Origin: Lasiodiplodia sp. COLG20
Taxonomy: Eukaryota; Ascomycota; Dothideomycetes; Botryosphaeriales; Botryosphaeriaceae
Assembly (NCBI GenBank): GCA_009801085.1
Contig: VNWV01000004.1
Location: 2,170,001-2,234,000, forward strand
Reading direction: 5' to 3'
Length of the DNA: 64,000 nt
Every line of letters begins with the position of its first letter. Within the stretch, counting starts at the first letter, position 1. The notes below the pieces were generated by a model that did no database searches, had not been told where the DNA came from, and saw only the letters and a list, made by a program, of their open reading frames with translations. Made by a program: the position numbers and the translations under genes. Shown piece by piece: positions 22,201-33,332 of this stretch.

Positions 22201-23571
22201 GAAGATGCAAAGTTTGCAGTCTCGCGTGACGGAAAGGCTCTTGAAGGCGAGAGCGTTCAGATCTCACTCGGCACTGGCAGCACGCTGTACGTCACTAACT
22301 ATCCGCCGGAGTACGACGAGGCGAATATCCGCAAGCTTTTCAAGGATCATGGCGAGGTTGTCTCGGTACGGTTCCCGTCATTAAAGTACAACACCCACCG
22401 CCGCTTCTGTTACGTTACCTTTGCCAGCGCTCAACAAGCCGAGGCAGCATCGGCGGCTCTCAACAACAAGTCGCTGGGCCGGAACCTCAAACTCCGGGCC
22501 GTCATCTCGGATCCCGCTCACAAGCAAGTCCGCCAAGGAGCTCTGTACGAGAACCGGGAGATCTTCATCGGAAACATTGAGCACGGCGCCACAGACCAGC
22601 AGGTCCAGGATCTCCTGTCACCATTGGAAGGCTTCGTCAACGTGCGTGTCCCGCGAAACTTTGGCGGGAAGATGAAGGGCGTGGCTTTCGCCGAATTCGA
22701 CACACCCGACAACGCGAAAAAGGCTGTCGAAGCGCTGGACGCGAAGGAGTTTCTGCAGCGCATCCTCCGCGCTACCGTTTCCGAGCCTAAAGGCACCAAA
22801 CGCCACGCTACGACCATCATCTCGCAACCTTCCGCCTCTCCCGAACCTACTGGAGATTCGACCGCCGCCGATATGAACGGCACCACGACCTCTTCGTCGG
22901 ACGCAGCGAAGGACCGCCGCGAACGAACCATCGCCTTACTCAACATCCCGGACACGGTCAATGACGCCCGCATCCGTTCCCTCGTCGAGCCGCACGGCAC
23001 GCTGAAGAAAATCATCCTCATGCCAGAGCACCAGGGCGCCATCGTAGAGTTCGCCCACGTCGCCGACGTCGGCAAGGCCAGCCTCGCGCTGGATGGCGCT
23101 GTCATCGACGAGTCATCTGGTCGGAAGATTAGTGTTGGCACGGTTGAGGAGATGAAGAAGATGAAGGCGGAGAGGAAGGTGGATCGGATCGGTGCGGGTG
23201 GGGGTCCGAAGAAGAAGGATGACAAGAAGGAGGGAGAGTCTTCGACTAAGTCTGCGTCGTCTGCGTTCATGCAGCCTGCTCCTCGGATCAGTCGGCCCGG
23301 CGCGCCTGGTGCTGGTTCTGGAAGGCGAGGCGGCAAGGGCGGCCTTGGCATCAAGAGGGCCACTGGTCCGTCGGCGTCGGCAGCTGGGAAGGATGTCGAG
23401 ATGGGTGATGCTGGTGGTGCTGGTGCGAGTGGGGCGGGTAGTAAGAGCAATGCGGACTTCAAGGCAATGTTCTTGGCGTCGAGGGAGAAGGGAAAGGGGG
23501 AGGGTGGGGATGAGAAGAAGGATGGTGATGCGGATGGCGGTGGTGCTGGTGCTGGTGCGGCGGAGGCTTAG
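19231..23571 (+). CDS. PRP24: PRP24/SART3-type U4/U6 snRNP recycling factor
   Basis: Three exons, 19231-19789, 19853-19946, 20013-23571; 1403 aa. From about residue 240 to 850 lies a helical HAT-repeat region (for example WRLYGDYMYWLW, WIRP-free TPR-like pairs, ARDCWRALVPRLENSYDFWF). Four RRMs follow, starting near residues 897 (TTVIVKNIP), 974 (TLYVTNYP), 1066 (EIFIGNIE) and 1189 (TIALLNIP). The C-terminus has the Lsm-interaction motif SNADFKAMFLAS near 1363. Together these make a SART3/Prp24 protein, which anneals U4 and U6 snRNAs after splicing. The first 220 residues are Gln/His/Pro-rich and unlike the family core. The 63-nt first intron is a multiple of three; retaining it adds 21 residues, so an alternative protein is possible. 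Confidence 0.93.
19430..19530 (+). repeat. CAG/CAC-rich low-complexity tract (poly-Gln/His)
   Basis: Imperfect CAG, CAC and CAA triplets encode a mixed Gln/His run near residues 65-100 of PRP24. Such tracts vary in length by replication slippage. Confidence 0.85.
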
Positions 23572-26031
23572 GTGGTGGGAACGGAGGATTTTCAACGAAG
23601 CTTTTTGTGTGGATGAGGTTGAGGAATATCATGTTGTTGTTTCATTGCATCAAAACGGGCTAAAGGAAAATTCTTTCTTTTTTCTTTTCTTTTTACTTCT
23701 ATTTCTTCTTTTCTTTTTCTTTTCCCCCTTCTTCAACAGTACACAGCAATCATCAACATATCATTGGCGTGCTAGGTGTTGCTCCGGGACATGGGTTTGA
23801 TTGGGAATAAACTATCGGTGCGCTTTTGCTTTGTTTTTTTTTTCCTCCCCTCCAATCATCATCTTCTTTCTTCTTTTTCCCCTGTTTCTCTTTTTCATCT
23901 TTTCAACTGTCTCCTTTCCCCCCCATATCCTCCTCCTCCTCCTTTAAAGTTTTTGAAAAAGAAGTCAGGGGTGATGATGAAGCAGCAGCAGCAGCATTTA
24001 AAGAACCTGTCGATCGAAAGTGTACAAAACGGAATGGATATGTCGTTGCATTGTTTTGCAGGGCCGTCGAACCTTTTTCGTTTTTATTCCTCCCCTTTTC
24101 TCTTTTCTTCTTACCCGTGCTGAGGTGGGTGTGTGAGTGAGTTGGTGATTGGATGGTCGGCGATACTCCTTGATGGAGGTGTTCGGATCGGATCAGAGTG
24201 AGGGTCGCTTGAGCTGACAGTCAGTACCGGGTGTGCTTGAAAGGGGGAAAGAAGCTGCTGGTGTTGACTTTAATGGGGGGTGTTTGCGTGCGGAACTTGT
24301 TAATGCTGCTGTGGATGTGTGTGTGTGTGACACTGGAACTCGACTGGGTTGTCGAGTTGATCATACGGCAGGGGGGGCTCTTTTCTCTCCCCCCCTGCTG
24401 CTTTTGGGATATAAGTCCGGGCTCTCTCTCCTCTCTTCTGTTGTCGCTGTTTTTTTTTGTCATGGTCTCTGGTCAGCAGATGTTGCGAGTTGCGTTGGTG
24501 TGTATAAGTCTAATGCGGTGGTTAAGTACATTCGGTCGGTTGTCTGTACGGACGGACGGACTGGTATAGTATGGGCATCTTCTCTTCACATGAGACGGTC
24601 GATTCTTTCTCGGTGTTCGATAGTGGTTTTCTTTCTTTCTTTCTTTCTTTTTTCGGTAGATTGTTTTGCTTCTGAGACCCCTGCCTCCTCCTCCTCCCCT
24701 CTGTCGTGTATCTTTGAACTGTATGTGTTTTGTCTACACTCACGGACTTGTACGCATTTTTCTGGAGAGCATGACCTCGGCGATGACGTGTACGTCAAGG
24801 GAGATGGAAGCATGTAGCAATCATACATAGTAGTTGGGCGACACTTAATCGGGGATCACATTGTGTTGCGGTGAAGTGGGGCGAAAATATTGATTATTCC
24901 ATTATGCCCGGGTATGGTGCGTTATATGTCCGGACGTAGATATGGAATCCCCAATATACATCCACATCCAGCCGACAGTCTCCACGTAGGTTGTTCTTCA
25001 CGCTAGCCCCTCGGCTGCGTTACCCGTCGGTGGGTTGCCGATGCAGGTGATGGCGGGGCGCAGGAGATAATTCCGAGCGCGTGGCTTTGGAGTTAATTCC
25101 GAACTTCACCGCGGGGTAGAGCTATACCCAACGCGGATGGCGCCTGGCGGCATATGCATTGCAGCCACCCGAACCCCTCACATCATTCCATGACGACATG
25201 CCAAGGACGGAATTGGTTTCGCTGGCGACTGAGTGCATTGGACCTCAGCGGCACAGCAGCGCCAAGACTACGCCGCACACGATTTTCTTCAAGCGTGTTC
25301 GGCTGTGCCACATCTGGTCATGCTCTGTGCGGCAATGATCTACGGCGAAGGATTCGGCAGCTTAACAACACCTCGACGTCGGACGACGATAGTGCATTTT
25401 GATGCGTATCAAAACCTCCAAACTAACCCTTACTTCTTCGATTTCCATAACTGTTCGACCAAGAAGTGACATATCGACCACCCGGCTTCTTCGGAGAATA
25501 TCCGCAAAGTTCCGGATGGTCTGACCGCACTAGGATGTTGTAGATCACTGATGGTTCAAGAGCGGCCCATGACTCGGCGAGGCCTAGCCCCCTGAGGAGG
25601 CGGTTCAACTTTTTACCAGGCCGTTGGCACCGATATACGAGCTGACGCGCAACTTGCAGCAAAGTATCAATGGCAAAGATTAGGGGTTCAAGAGATGACA
25701 GAAGCAAGCGAGCAGCCATCTAAACTGTCTTCAAGGAGTAGGATTTGCGATAGCATAAGGTTGAAGTGATGATGGGAGGACAGCACGGGCCATAGGAGTG
25801 GACTGACTCTTAGAGATCCTAACCTTTTCTAAATCGAAGATACTATGCATTCTCGTACGAGTTCCCCCTGTCTTACCGCAAGCAGTCGCCATGGAAGGAG
25901 ATTTACGCGCGGCACAAGGCGGGATATCCATGCATTAACCGGCTGGTCCGAATGCAGATAAACAATGTCTGAAGCCACGGTAGAGCACTTCTTCAGAACA
26001 CCGGCCAAAACTGCCAATTGGGACAGACAAG
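23572..26031. other. Long non-coding interval with pyrimidine tracts
   Basis: About 2.5 kb with no supported gene. A + strand T/C-rich zone runs from about 23665 to 23960. A GAATAAAC signal near 23806 could serve the PRP24 transcript. A CTTT microsatellite lies near 24628-24653, and CT-rich stretches recur to about 24720. ORFs here, including a 194-codon one at 24233-24817, lack conserved motifs. The last 300 bp should contain the promoter of the acyltransferase gene. Confidence 0.5.
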
Positions 26032-27720
26032 ATGCCTCGCAGCAAGCCGACGCTCCCCAGGACGATAGAGATCCAGGTCGCCGACCCGGCGACCGAAGAG
26101 GTTTTTCCCACCAGCCTCCTCGACGGCATCATGCGCAAGATCTACAACCCCATCACCTTGACATACTCTCTCGACGACGATGCGGCGGAAAACCTCGACG
26201 CCATCATCTCCACCACCTGCGCCGGCCTCCAAACCCTCATGCGCGACGAATACCGCTTCCTCGCCGCCTCCGTCCACGAAGATCCCACTACCGGCCACAG
26301 CTTCGCCAAGCGCACGCCAACCCAATCGCGCTTCACCGTCCACGTCAACGACCTGCGCCACACCACTACCCCGGATTTTCCATCCTACGCCGCCCTCGCC
26401 GCCGCGCACTTCCCCGTCTCCGCCCTCGAGGACCCGAGGCTGCTCCCGCCAACTTTCACGCCTTTCCCCGCGGCGCCGACGGATGGATCGGGCATCCCGG
26501 TCACGCTGGTCCAGCTCAATGTCATCCGTGGGGGTCTGATTATCGGACTGGCGATTAATCATCGCGTCGTCGACGCGCGCGGGCTCGATGCCATTGTCGC
26601 GCGGTGGGCGGCGCACACGCGTGCGCTTTTCAATCCGAGTGTGCATGCGCCGCCGCCGCCGTTCGACCGCGCTGCGCTGGACCGCGAGCCGCTGGATTGG
26701 GCGGCGGCGGAGGGGAAGAAGGTGGACTGGCGCGACCCGGCTGTGCCGTCGATGCGCTGCTTGCCGGACGGCGCGCCGACGGGGCCCGGCGTCAAGCCGG
26801 AGGATATGGCGTCGCGCATCTGGCATGTGTCGGCGTCGAAGTTGGCGGCGTTGAAGGCGCGGGCGTCGGCGGTGGATGGTGGGGAGGAATGGGTGTCGAC
26901 GAACGACTGCTTGACGGCGCTCATGTGGCGCTGCATCACACGCGCGCGGCTGGCGCGGCATGGGATTGATGCGGTGTCTTGCGCGAAGGATACGCGGCCG
27001 GTTAAGCTGATGAATGCGATTGATGTGCGGGCGTACGTGCCGACGACTCCCGCTGGCGCTGGCCGTAGCGGATTATCGTCCTCGTTCGACGGCGACGACA
27101 GCGCCAGCGGTAGCGGCAGCGGCACCGAAGGCAGCGACTCCGACAGCGACGCCGGCCGCCGCAGTCCGACCAGCGGCAACGGCATCGGCATCCCGGACGC
27201 CTACCCAGGCAACACGGTCATGTTCTCGCACGCCACGCTGCCCCTCAACACCCTCCTCTCTCCCTCACCCTCCCCTTCCCCGTCCTCCTCCTCCCCCTCC
27301 TCCCCCGACCCCGCCTTCCGCACCATCGCCCTCGCCATCCGCTCCGCCATCTCTTACTACCGCTCCCCATCCACCCTGCGCTCCGCCCTGTCCTGGATCG
27401 CATCCTGCCCCGCCCGCGGCGTCGGCACCATCGAGATGGACTTCGACGTCGTGCTGGGGCTGGACGTAGTGGCGACGAGCTGGCGCGTGTTGCGGGCGTA
27501 CGAGCGGGCGGATTTCGGGTGGAGTAGTGATGGCGGGTTGAAGGCGTTGAGGTGGGCGGCGCCGCTGTTTGATGGGTATTGTTTCTTTTATCCGACGAGG
27601 AGGGATGGCGCGGGGGAGGACGAGGGGGTTGAGGTGTATTTGGGGCTTGAGAGGGGGTGTATGGAGAGGTTGGTGAAGGATCCGGAGTTGGCGGGGTGGG
27701 CGGAGGTGAGGGGGGAGTGA
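26032..27720 (+). CDS. BAHD-family acyltransferase
   Basis: Single exon, 562 aa. The catalytic HXXXD motif is HRVVD at about residues 177-181 in the context GLAINHRVVDARG. The structural DFGWG motif appears as DFGWS at about 494-498. An acceptor-side segment WVSTNDCLTALMWRCITRAR also fits. These mark the BAHD/transferase family (PF02458), which in fungi includes trichothecene 3-O-acetyltransferase-like enzymes using acyl-CoA. A disordered Ser/Gly/Asp-rich insertion at about 345-385 and a Ser/Pro run near 413-425 are unusual additions. Neighbouring genes give no clear pathway, so substrate is unknown. Its stop is 13 bp from the stop of the next gene. Confidence 0.85.
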   Translation: MPRSKPTLPRTIEIQVADPATEEVFPTSLLDGIMRKIYNPITLTYSLDDDAAENLDAIISTTCAGLQTLMRDEYRFLAASVHEDPTTGHSFAKRTPTQSRFTVHVNDLRHTTTPDFPSYAALAAAHFPVSALEDPRLLPPTFTPFPAAPTDGSGIPVTLVQLNVIRGGLIIGLAINHRVVDARGLDAIVARWAAHTRALFNPSVHAPPPPFDRAALDREPLDWAAAEGKKVDWRDPAVPSMRCLPDGAPTGPGVKPEDMASRIWHVSASKLAALKARASAVDGGEEWVSTNDCLTALMWRCITRARLARHGIDAVSCAKDTRPVKLMNAIDVRAYVPTTPAGAGRSGLSSSFDGDDSASGSGSGTEGSDSDSDAGRRSPTSGNGIGIPDAYPGNTVMFSHATLPLNTLLSPSPSPSPSSSSPSSPDPAFRTIALAIRSAISYYRSPSTLRSALSWIASCPARGVGTIEMDFDVVLGLDVVATSWRVLRAYERADFGWSSDGGLKALRWAAPLFDGYCFFYPTRRDGAGEDEGVEVYLGLERGCMERLVKDPELAGWAEVRGE

Positions 27721-27733
27721 GCGGAGGAGAGCG

Positions 27734-30632
27734 CTAGTCGAAGGCGGAGGTGATGGTGGCGTGGCGTCGGAGCCAGGCGTGGAGGTTGCGGCGTTCTTGG
27801 GTCTCGCGGAGGATGGATGAGACTTTCGGTTTCCAGTCCTGCTCGAAATCGCGGATCTCACTTGTCCAAGAATAATAGTATACGTATGACTGAGGTTTCC
27901 AGTAGCGTTTAAAAGGTATCCGTTGGCCGTCCGTCGAAACGAAAGCTTCCGGAACCATCGACTCATTCGTTGGCGACTCTAGGTGTTTTCCTGCGGCGTG
28001 TACTAATGCAACCGTATCATCGTAGATATCGCGCGCTCGAGACTTCAAACGCGACAGAAGGGCTTTGTAGACCTCCAAGTCACTGAAAAGGATTTCATTA
28101 TCGCCTCCAATATGGGCTCCAGCTTTGCAAAGAGATCGGATGATTTCGGGGGCTGAACACATGTTCGTTGCCAGGAGAAGAGGCCAATAGGGGATTCCAA
28201 ATCTATCCAGACTTGAAAGAATGTCAACCCCACCGCCGTTTACCAAAGCAGGGAGATTTGGGCTCAGAAGTCCCCTGGAGCTTAGTCTCGGCGCAGCATC
28301 CTCGAGTCCATCTAGAATGACCGCCAATGTAGTCAGATACGGGTTCTTTCTGAACACGTTAAGGGCACTGGGCCATTTGTGCAATAATGTTGGTGGGTCG
28401 CATTCGCTCATGTACTTTAGTGCGACTTCAAGATTCCAGATTTCTGAAGGGAGTGTGCCATAGATTCCAATGCTGTCATCTTTGGTTAAGAGGTACCAGA
28501 TGCCATGCCAGTTGTAAGATCTGAGAGAACATTTGGCCAAATCCAGTGGAGACAACTCGCTGCTGGCTGGCAGATGAGACAGTGCATCGAGGAGTTCATG
28601 CATCAGTCCCTTGTTCCCCACGATACAACGGAGCAGCTTGACCAGCGCGGACTTGTCGATGTCGATTGCGTCATCGTGATCGCCAAAGTTATTGGTGGTC
28701 GTGGTGCATACATGAGTGTTATCGCCAACACGTACGGCTGCTTGGATAATGCTTCGTATGCCATCGTCTGTAATCCTGGGGATAATGCTGAAGATCGCGT
28801 CACACTGTTCTAGACTCCTAGAAAAGGCAATGATGAACCTTCCATATGGTCGTACATATTTTCCGTACTCGCCACCGGGTAAATCCCTGAAATAAGCCAG
28901 CTCCCGTGGGGTTGGAGTGTGCATCAAATCCCAAAGGATTTTGGAGGGTCCTTTCCTGTTTCCTTTATCGTGGACAAGTTCCTCTGTTCGAGGTTTGATA
29001 ACTCTGAGCGCTTCGTCGAGACCGGGTGAGCACATGCTAAGTAGTATATAGAAGAGAGCCATGGTATATATCAATACTTCGTCAGACTGAAATTCAGCAG
29101 CAAACTCCGTGCATAACTTTACTCCGCATGTGAGCAAGAATGCTGTAAGGAAATCTGGAATCTGTCAGTGTAGCCAAGAACTCGATAAAATATCGAGTAA
29201 GCATACCGTCTCTAGAGAATTCTAATTGAATCCCATCATGTAAACCTATCACATTGGCCTCTGGTATACATTTCGTCCTAGATCGTGTCTTCCACTCATC
29301 GAATTGATCTGGGACTGACATGCGTTAGAAGAATCTGACTGAGATAATCGAATAAAGTTCTCGGAATAGCCGTGATCTGCTAGTTTACAATATGAAGCTC
29401 TTATGGGAACTTACCAGAGTGACGACACAAATCCTGCCCTCCAAAGCTTTGCGCAATCAGAGTGAAAGTCTTCTCTACTCTTTTCAGTTCCAAAAAGACA
29501 ATGCATTCATGCATGCCAGATGGCGTATGCAAAATGGCGAATCTGAGACAACGTAAGCAGCAATTTTTTGTTCATTTGATAGGAAACTTTACTTTTGGAA
29601 CAGAATGAAACCCCCAGAGGTCCCCCATTGTCTTGAATATGGTCCATCATTTCCCAAATTTGGCAAGAGAGCTGTCGACGGCGTGGCAATCCAGACTTCC
29701 CAGCTCGAAATTTCCAACTCATGAAGAGCTGGTGAGGGAAAAGAGTTCCTCACGAGATCATCGTGCTGGCTTTTTACTGCCTGGACAATGTCAAGAATGT
29801 CCATTTCCTGGGTTCCGGAACCAAAGAAATTTCTCTGCGGATGCAAGGCGACAATGTCGGTGAGAATCCATGAGGCTTTGATTAGATCCACACGTGCTTG
29901 CGAATATTCTGGCGTCTGTGGGGCGGCGGAGTAAAGTTGCGACTGGGCCTTCAAGAGCCACCATTTTCCCGTTTGCAACCAGTCGCGGATACCAATGGAC
30001 GTCCATGGCCTGCCATCAACTTCTGCGTTCTCTAAGAGTTTCCGGGTCATCTTGTGTTGATTAACGCCATTGACCCCCGAAAGTAACGGCGTAGTTGATG
30101 TGGTTCCAGAGATAGCTGCCTTTATGTCTTCAAGGGCGTTTTCTGTCCTTTTCTGCATGATCTCGATGCGCTCCAGGGATGAATTCTGAATCATTTGTAA
30201 TAGTAGACTGATCTGGCCGTTGTGAAATACCAGCTTGGCCCTGAGATCATTGATTGTGCGGGACTCGGCAGCAAATTTGACCTTGTCGTAGTTTCGCTTC
30301 CAGAAGTGTCGTTTCCCCAGATGACTCGAAGTTTTTTGCAAAAGCTCGTACTTACCACTCAGATCATCGAGCTTCTTAAGCGTTTCATGTGTCTTTTCCA
30401 GAACGCTGCAAGCGAGATTGAGGCGGTCGGGCCCGGATTGAACGAGAATAGAGCCCGGGTCGTTGGTATCCTCGACCAGCTTGTTGATTGTGAGGTGCAT
30501 GTCTCCGAGCTCAGCTTTGAGATTCTGGATCGCCTCGGGCGCACCGCGCGAGACTTCGTAGACTTGGCTGTAGAGCTTCCAGCAGAGCTCGTCGACGGCG
30601 ATGAAGTCGCCTACTCCAAACCCAAACGACAT
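27734..30632 (-). CDS. Protein with fungal STAND N-terminal (HeLo-like) domain and novel C-terminus
   Basis: Four minus-strand exons: 30632-29593, 29542-29415, 29308-29207, 29154-27734; 896 aa. The start MSFGFGVGDFIAVDELCW and the helical heptads of residues 1-200 match the fungal N-terminal domain found on NACHT/STAND proteins. The segment WEVWIATPSTALLPNLGN...GGFILFQ and the later helical region contain no P-loop, ankyrin or WD repeats that I can see. So it is a STAND-type N-domain without an NTPase. Such stand-alone signalling domains occur in fungal heterokaryon-incompatibility and cell-death networks, but that role is inference. Introns are 50-106 nt and all joins keep the frame. Confidence 0.78.
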
Positions 30633-31428
30633 TGTGGCTTGATAAGAATAAGAAGATTTCAAGTACACTGCAGCGTAGCAGTGAGTTTGCGGGCTATTGG
30701 GGAGAGAAGTGATGCTGTGAATTGATGGCTGAGGGTGTGTAACCACAAGGCTGAGCTGAGAAGAACAACTGGTCATGCACGTGATGTTGCACAGCCCCGC
30801 ACTCTATGTTACACAGAGGCAATTATTTCAGCCTAGCGATCTTACAGGGGGATATTGCAGCTGACGGCAAGCATGAATTTATTTTTTGCTCATATCATGG
30901 GTAGTTGAAGCTATCATCTGGATGTAAATGTCGAATTAATAATTATACATTCACGTCCGGACGTTAGCTTCAAATACTCATATATGTTCCTTTTTTTTTT
31001 TTAAAAAAAAAAGAACTTACGCCATGTTGTAGGGGCCTGCTAGTCTCCGCGCTAGCCATCAGCTGCAGCACCCCTCTGTATGCCAAGCCGTGCCGTTCTC
31101 AAGTTGAGGTTCGAAAACATTGCCAATTATACTGTGGACGAATACGTCACTGTGGCGCGCTACTTAGTACCGCTTTAGGATTAATCGGACCATCTTCTCG
31201 ACAGATAGAGGCTTTGCGCGACATTGAGGTGACATCCAATGGTGACGCAGCTGCAGGGAAATCCTGCAAGGCGTGAATGCAACCCAAGTTCGGCTAAGCG
31301 GATTCAGCGTTTGTGCAGCTGTACCAAATTCCTTTTAAATGCAGGCTCCGACGTACGTACTCAAGGAGTCAAAAGTATTCAAAAGACCATTCTCACCGTT
31401 TTCTGTGCCTCACGCATCCGATTACAAA
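30633..31428. promoter_or_regulatory. Shared upstream region of divergent genes
   Basis: About 800 bp between the divergent STAND-N protein and TenA-like gene starts. It contains a hairpin element (30904-30974) and a T-run followed by an A-run at about 30992-31013. No gene recognised. Confidence 0.45.
30904..30974. repeat. Short inverted-repeat (hairpin/MITE-like) element, copy 1
   Basis: Two 28-bp arms (30904-30931 and 30947-30974) are inverted copies matching at 22 of 28 positions, around a 15-bp AT-rich centre. Four of the six mismatches are transitions. TA dinucleotides flank the arms, which would fit a Tc1/mariner-like target duplication. A related hairpin lies at 36101-36165. Confidence 0.7.
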
Positions 31429-32598
31429 ATGATACCGAATGCATCGCTTCATTATATCGCGTTTCTGCTGTGCATGCTTGAGCTGATCCAAGCATTTGCT
31501 ATAAATGGCCCGCCCTTGAAGACTCGCCAGTTACAATGCGCTTCAGGTCGACAACGACAGGCAATTTCAACACTCGAAGCCAACATCAAGCGTCATGGGA
31601 CTAGGGAAAACCGTGCTCGAGGTCTTGCTGTACACGATTCAAGGTAGGAAGCTGCGCCCACCAGGGCATGCGATGGAAAAGCTAACATTGAATAGTACGC
31701 TGATCGATACCTTATGGCGCGACAACCAAGACTTGGTGGATCAATTCCTGAAGAATGATTTCTTGAGATTCCAGGCGGAAGGAACCACTGAAAACACAAT
31801 ATCTTCCTACCAGTACTATACTGTTGTCAGCATCGCCGCAACATCTATCATACAACTCATATTCTGACTTTGTATAGCAAGATTACTACTACCTTGTGGA
31901 CTATGTCCAGTACAAGGCGTTGCGGATGACAACCTTTTCCGAGACTTTCCCTACAGAGCTTTTATCAATTTTGGCCGAGGAGACAGCATCCATGCAGAGC
32001 GACGTCGACTACGCGTGGTCCTTTCGCAATGACACGCTTGCCACCACACTATCTGTGCCGCTTGGCGTCGTTGATGCGGGCAGAAGAGGCGTAGCTCAGC
32101 TTGCCTATTCCGACTGGCTGCAGAAAAACCTCGACCTTGGATGGTTCACTCTCCACGTGATGGCCATTCCGTGTATCTACGTAAGATCCCCATGGTACCA
32201 AGATTAGCGCCACACTGACTCGAGTGTCACAGGGATGGGCTAAGTTGGCGGAGCACCTGGATAGCTCCAACACAACCAGGAAAGGTACATCATAACGGTC
32301 AAGCATCTGGAAGAAGCCTTGCTGATTGCGCAGATACCGTGTTCTACAAGACATGGATCGAACCCAACCTTGACCCTTCTTATGGAAATGCACTGATGGG
32401 TGAGTACTGTCGTGCTATCTTTCACTTTATAGTTGCACAGGTGCTGACAAAGCCGGAGATTTCCTTGAGGCGAACAGGGATATCTATTACTCGGCCAACG
32501 CCAATCAAACCTGGACATCGGTGTTCCGCCAGGCCCTACAGTTCGAGGTCAGTCTGTTCAATAGCGCGATTGGAACATCTCTGGAGGACCTGGCTTGA
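31429..32598 (+). CDS. TenA/thiaminase-2-like (haem-oxygenase fold) protein with signal peptide
   Basis: Six exons: 31429-31643, 31696-31825, 31878-32180, 32233-32284, 32334-32399, 32441-32598; 307 aa. The N-terminus has a hydrophobic signal-peptide-like stretch (HYIAFLLCMLELIQAFA). The core shows TenA features: YYTVQDYYYLVDYVQYKALR, the cysteine in HVMAIPCIYGWAKL (the TenA family's reactive-Cys neighbourhood) and a C-terminal ALQFEVSLFNSAI that keeps the conserved Glu. TenA hydrolyses thiamine degradation products or acts as thiaminase II. Secreted or ER forms are unusual. The second donor (31826) was chosen to give the family YTVQDY; a donor three bases earlier also keeps the frame. No thiamine genes are adjacent. 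Confidence 0.78.
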
Positions 32599-33332
32599 TG
32601 CTCTTTTCAAGATCGATGTACATTTTCCACACCAGCCACGTACCGCCACCAGCAATCAATGAGTTTGACGAGACACTTCGACCTAATCAAAAAGTCTCGA
32701 AGCCGTTATCTTGAATGCACTGACCATGACTTTTCATCTGTCAGAAACTTCTTTCGATCGACAAAGTCAGTGGTGGGAACTGCCGCAGTCCGACGATTAG
32801 CCTTACCCTAGCATGAGATAGCGCGAGTCCGGTGGAGCAGCTAACGGCAGACGTTCCGGCGCCATCTCCATGTCGCCCTGAAATATCCGCTCCGCCCAAC
32901 GCTCGAACCTCCGCTTCCGCCGGTCATGTAGCGCCCGCGGCGGCGGCATCGTTCCGCGACCCGCATATGTACGCAAGCATGCACATCAGGCCCGCGTGCA
33001 GCCCGCCTGCGATCCCGGACCTCCTTATCTCCAACCGCGCACTTCCGCTACAAAAGCGCCCAGCTGCTGCTGCTCATCGCGGTCGTAATCCGCTCACTTC
33101 TTACTGGACGAGATAGTAAGCCCTAGATTTCAACCACTCAAATGGAAGTCATATAAGATTGGCCCGCAGCACAAGCGCGGGGTCGCTACTACAATACAAA
33201 CACTAAAACCAGCTTCTCCTCTTTTCTCATCCGCACTTTATCCCCCTCTGTTGTCGTTCTCGTTCCCGTTCCCGACCCAAAACCCGACCAAACCCCCCCG
33301 TCCAACCCGAAACGGAAAGCCAAACGAGAAAA
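32599..33332. other. Intergenic region
   Basis: Contains a GC-rich patch at 32830-33115 with only a chance-looking ORF, then a C-rich leader running into the aldoxime dehydratase start. A TATA-like CATATAAG sits near 33146. Confidence 0.45.

Noticed and set aside
24233..24817. 194-codon plus-strand open frame in the non-coding interval
   Set aside because: Irregular composition, runs from microsatellite sequence, no motif or splice support.
25423..25719. 98-codon minus-strand open frame
   Set aside because: No motif, no promoter or intron support; treated as chance.
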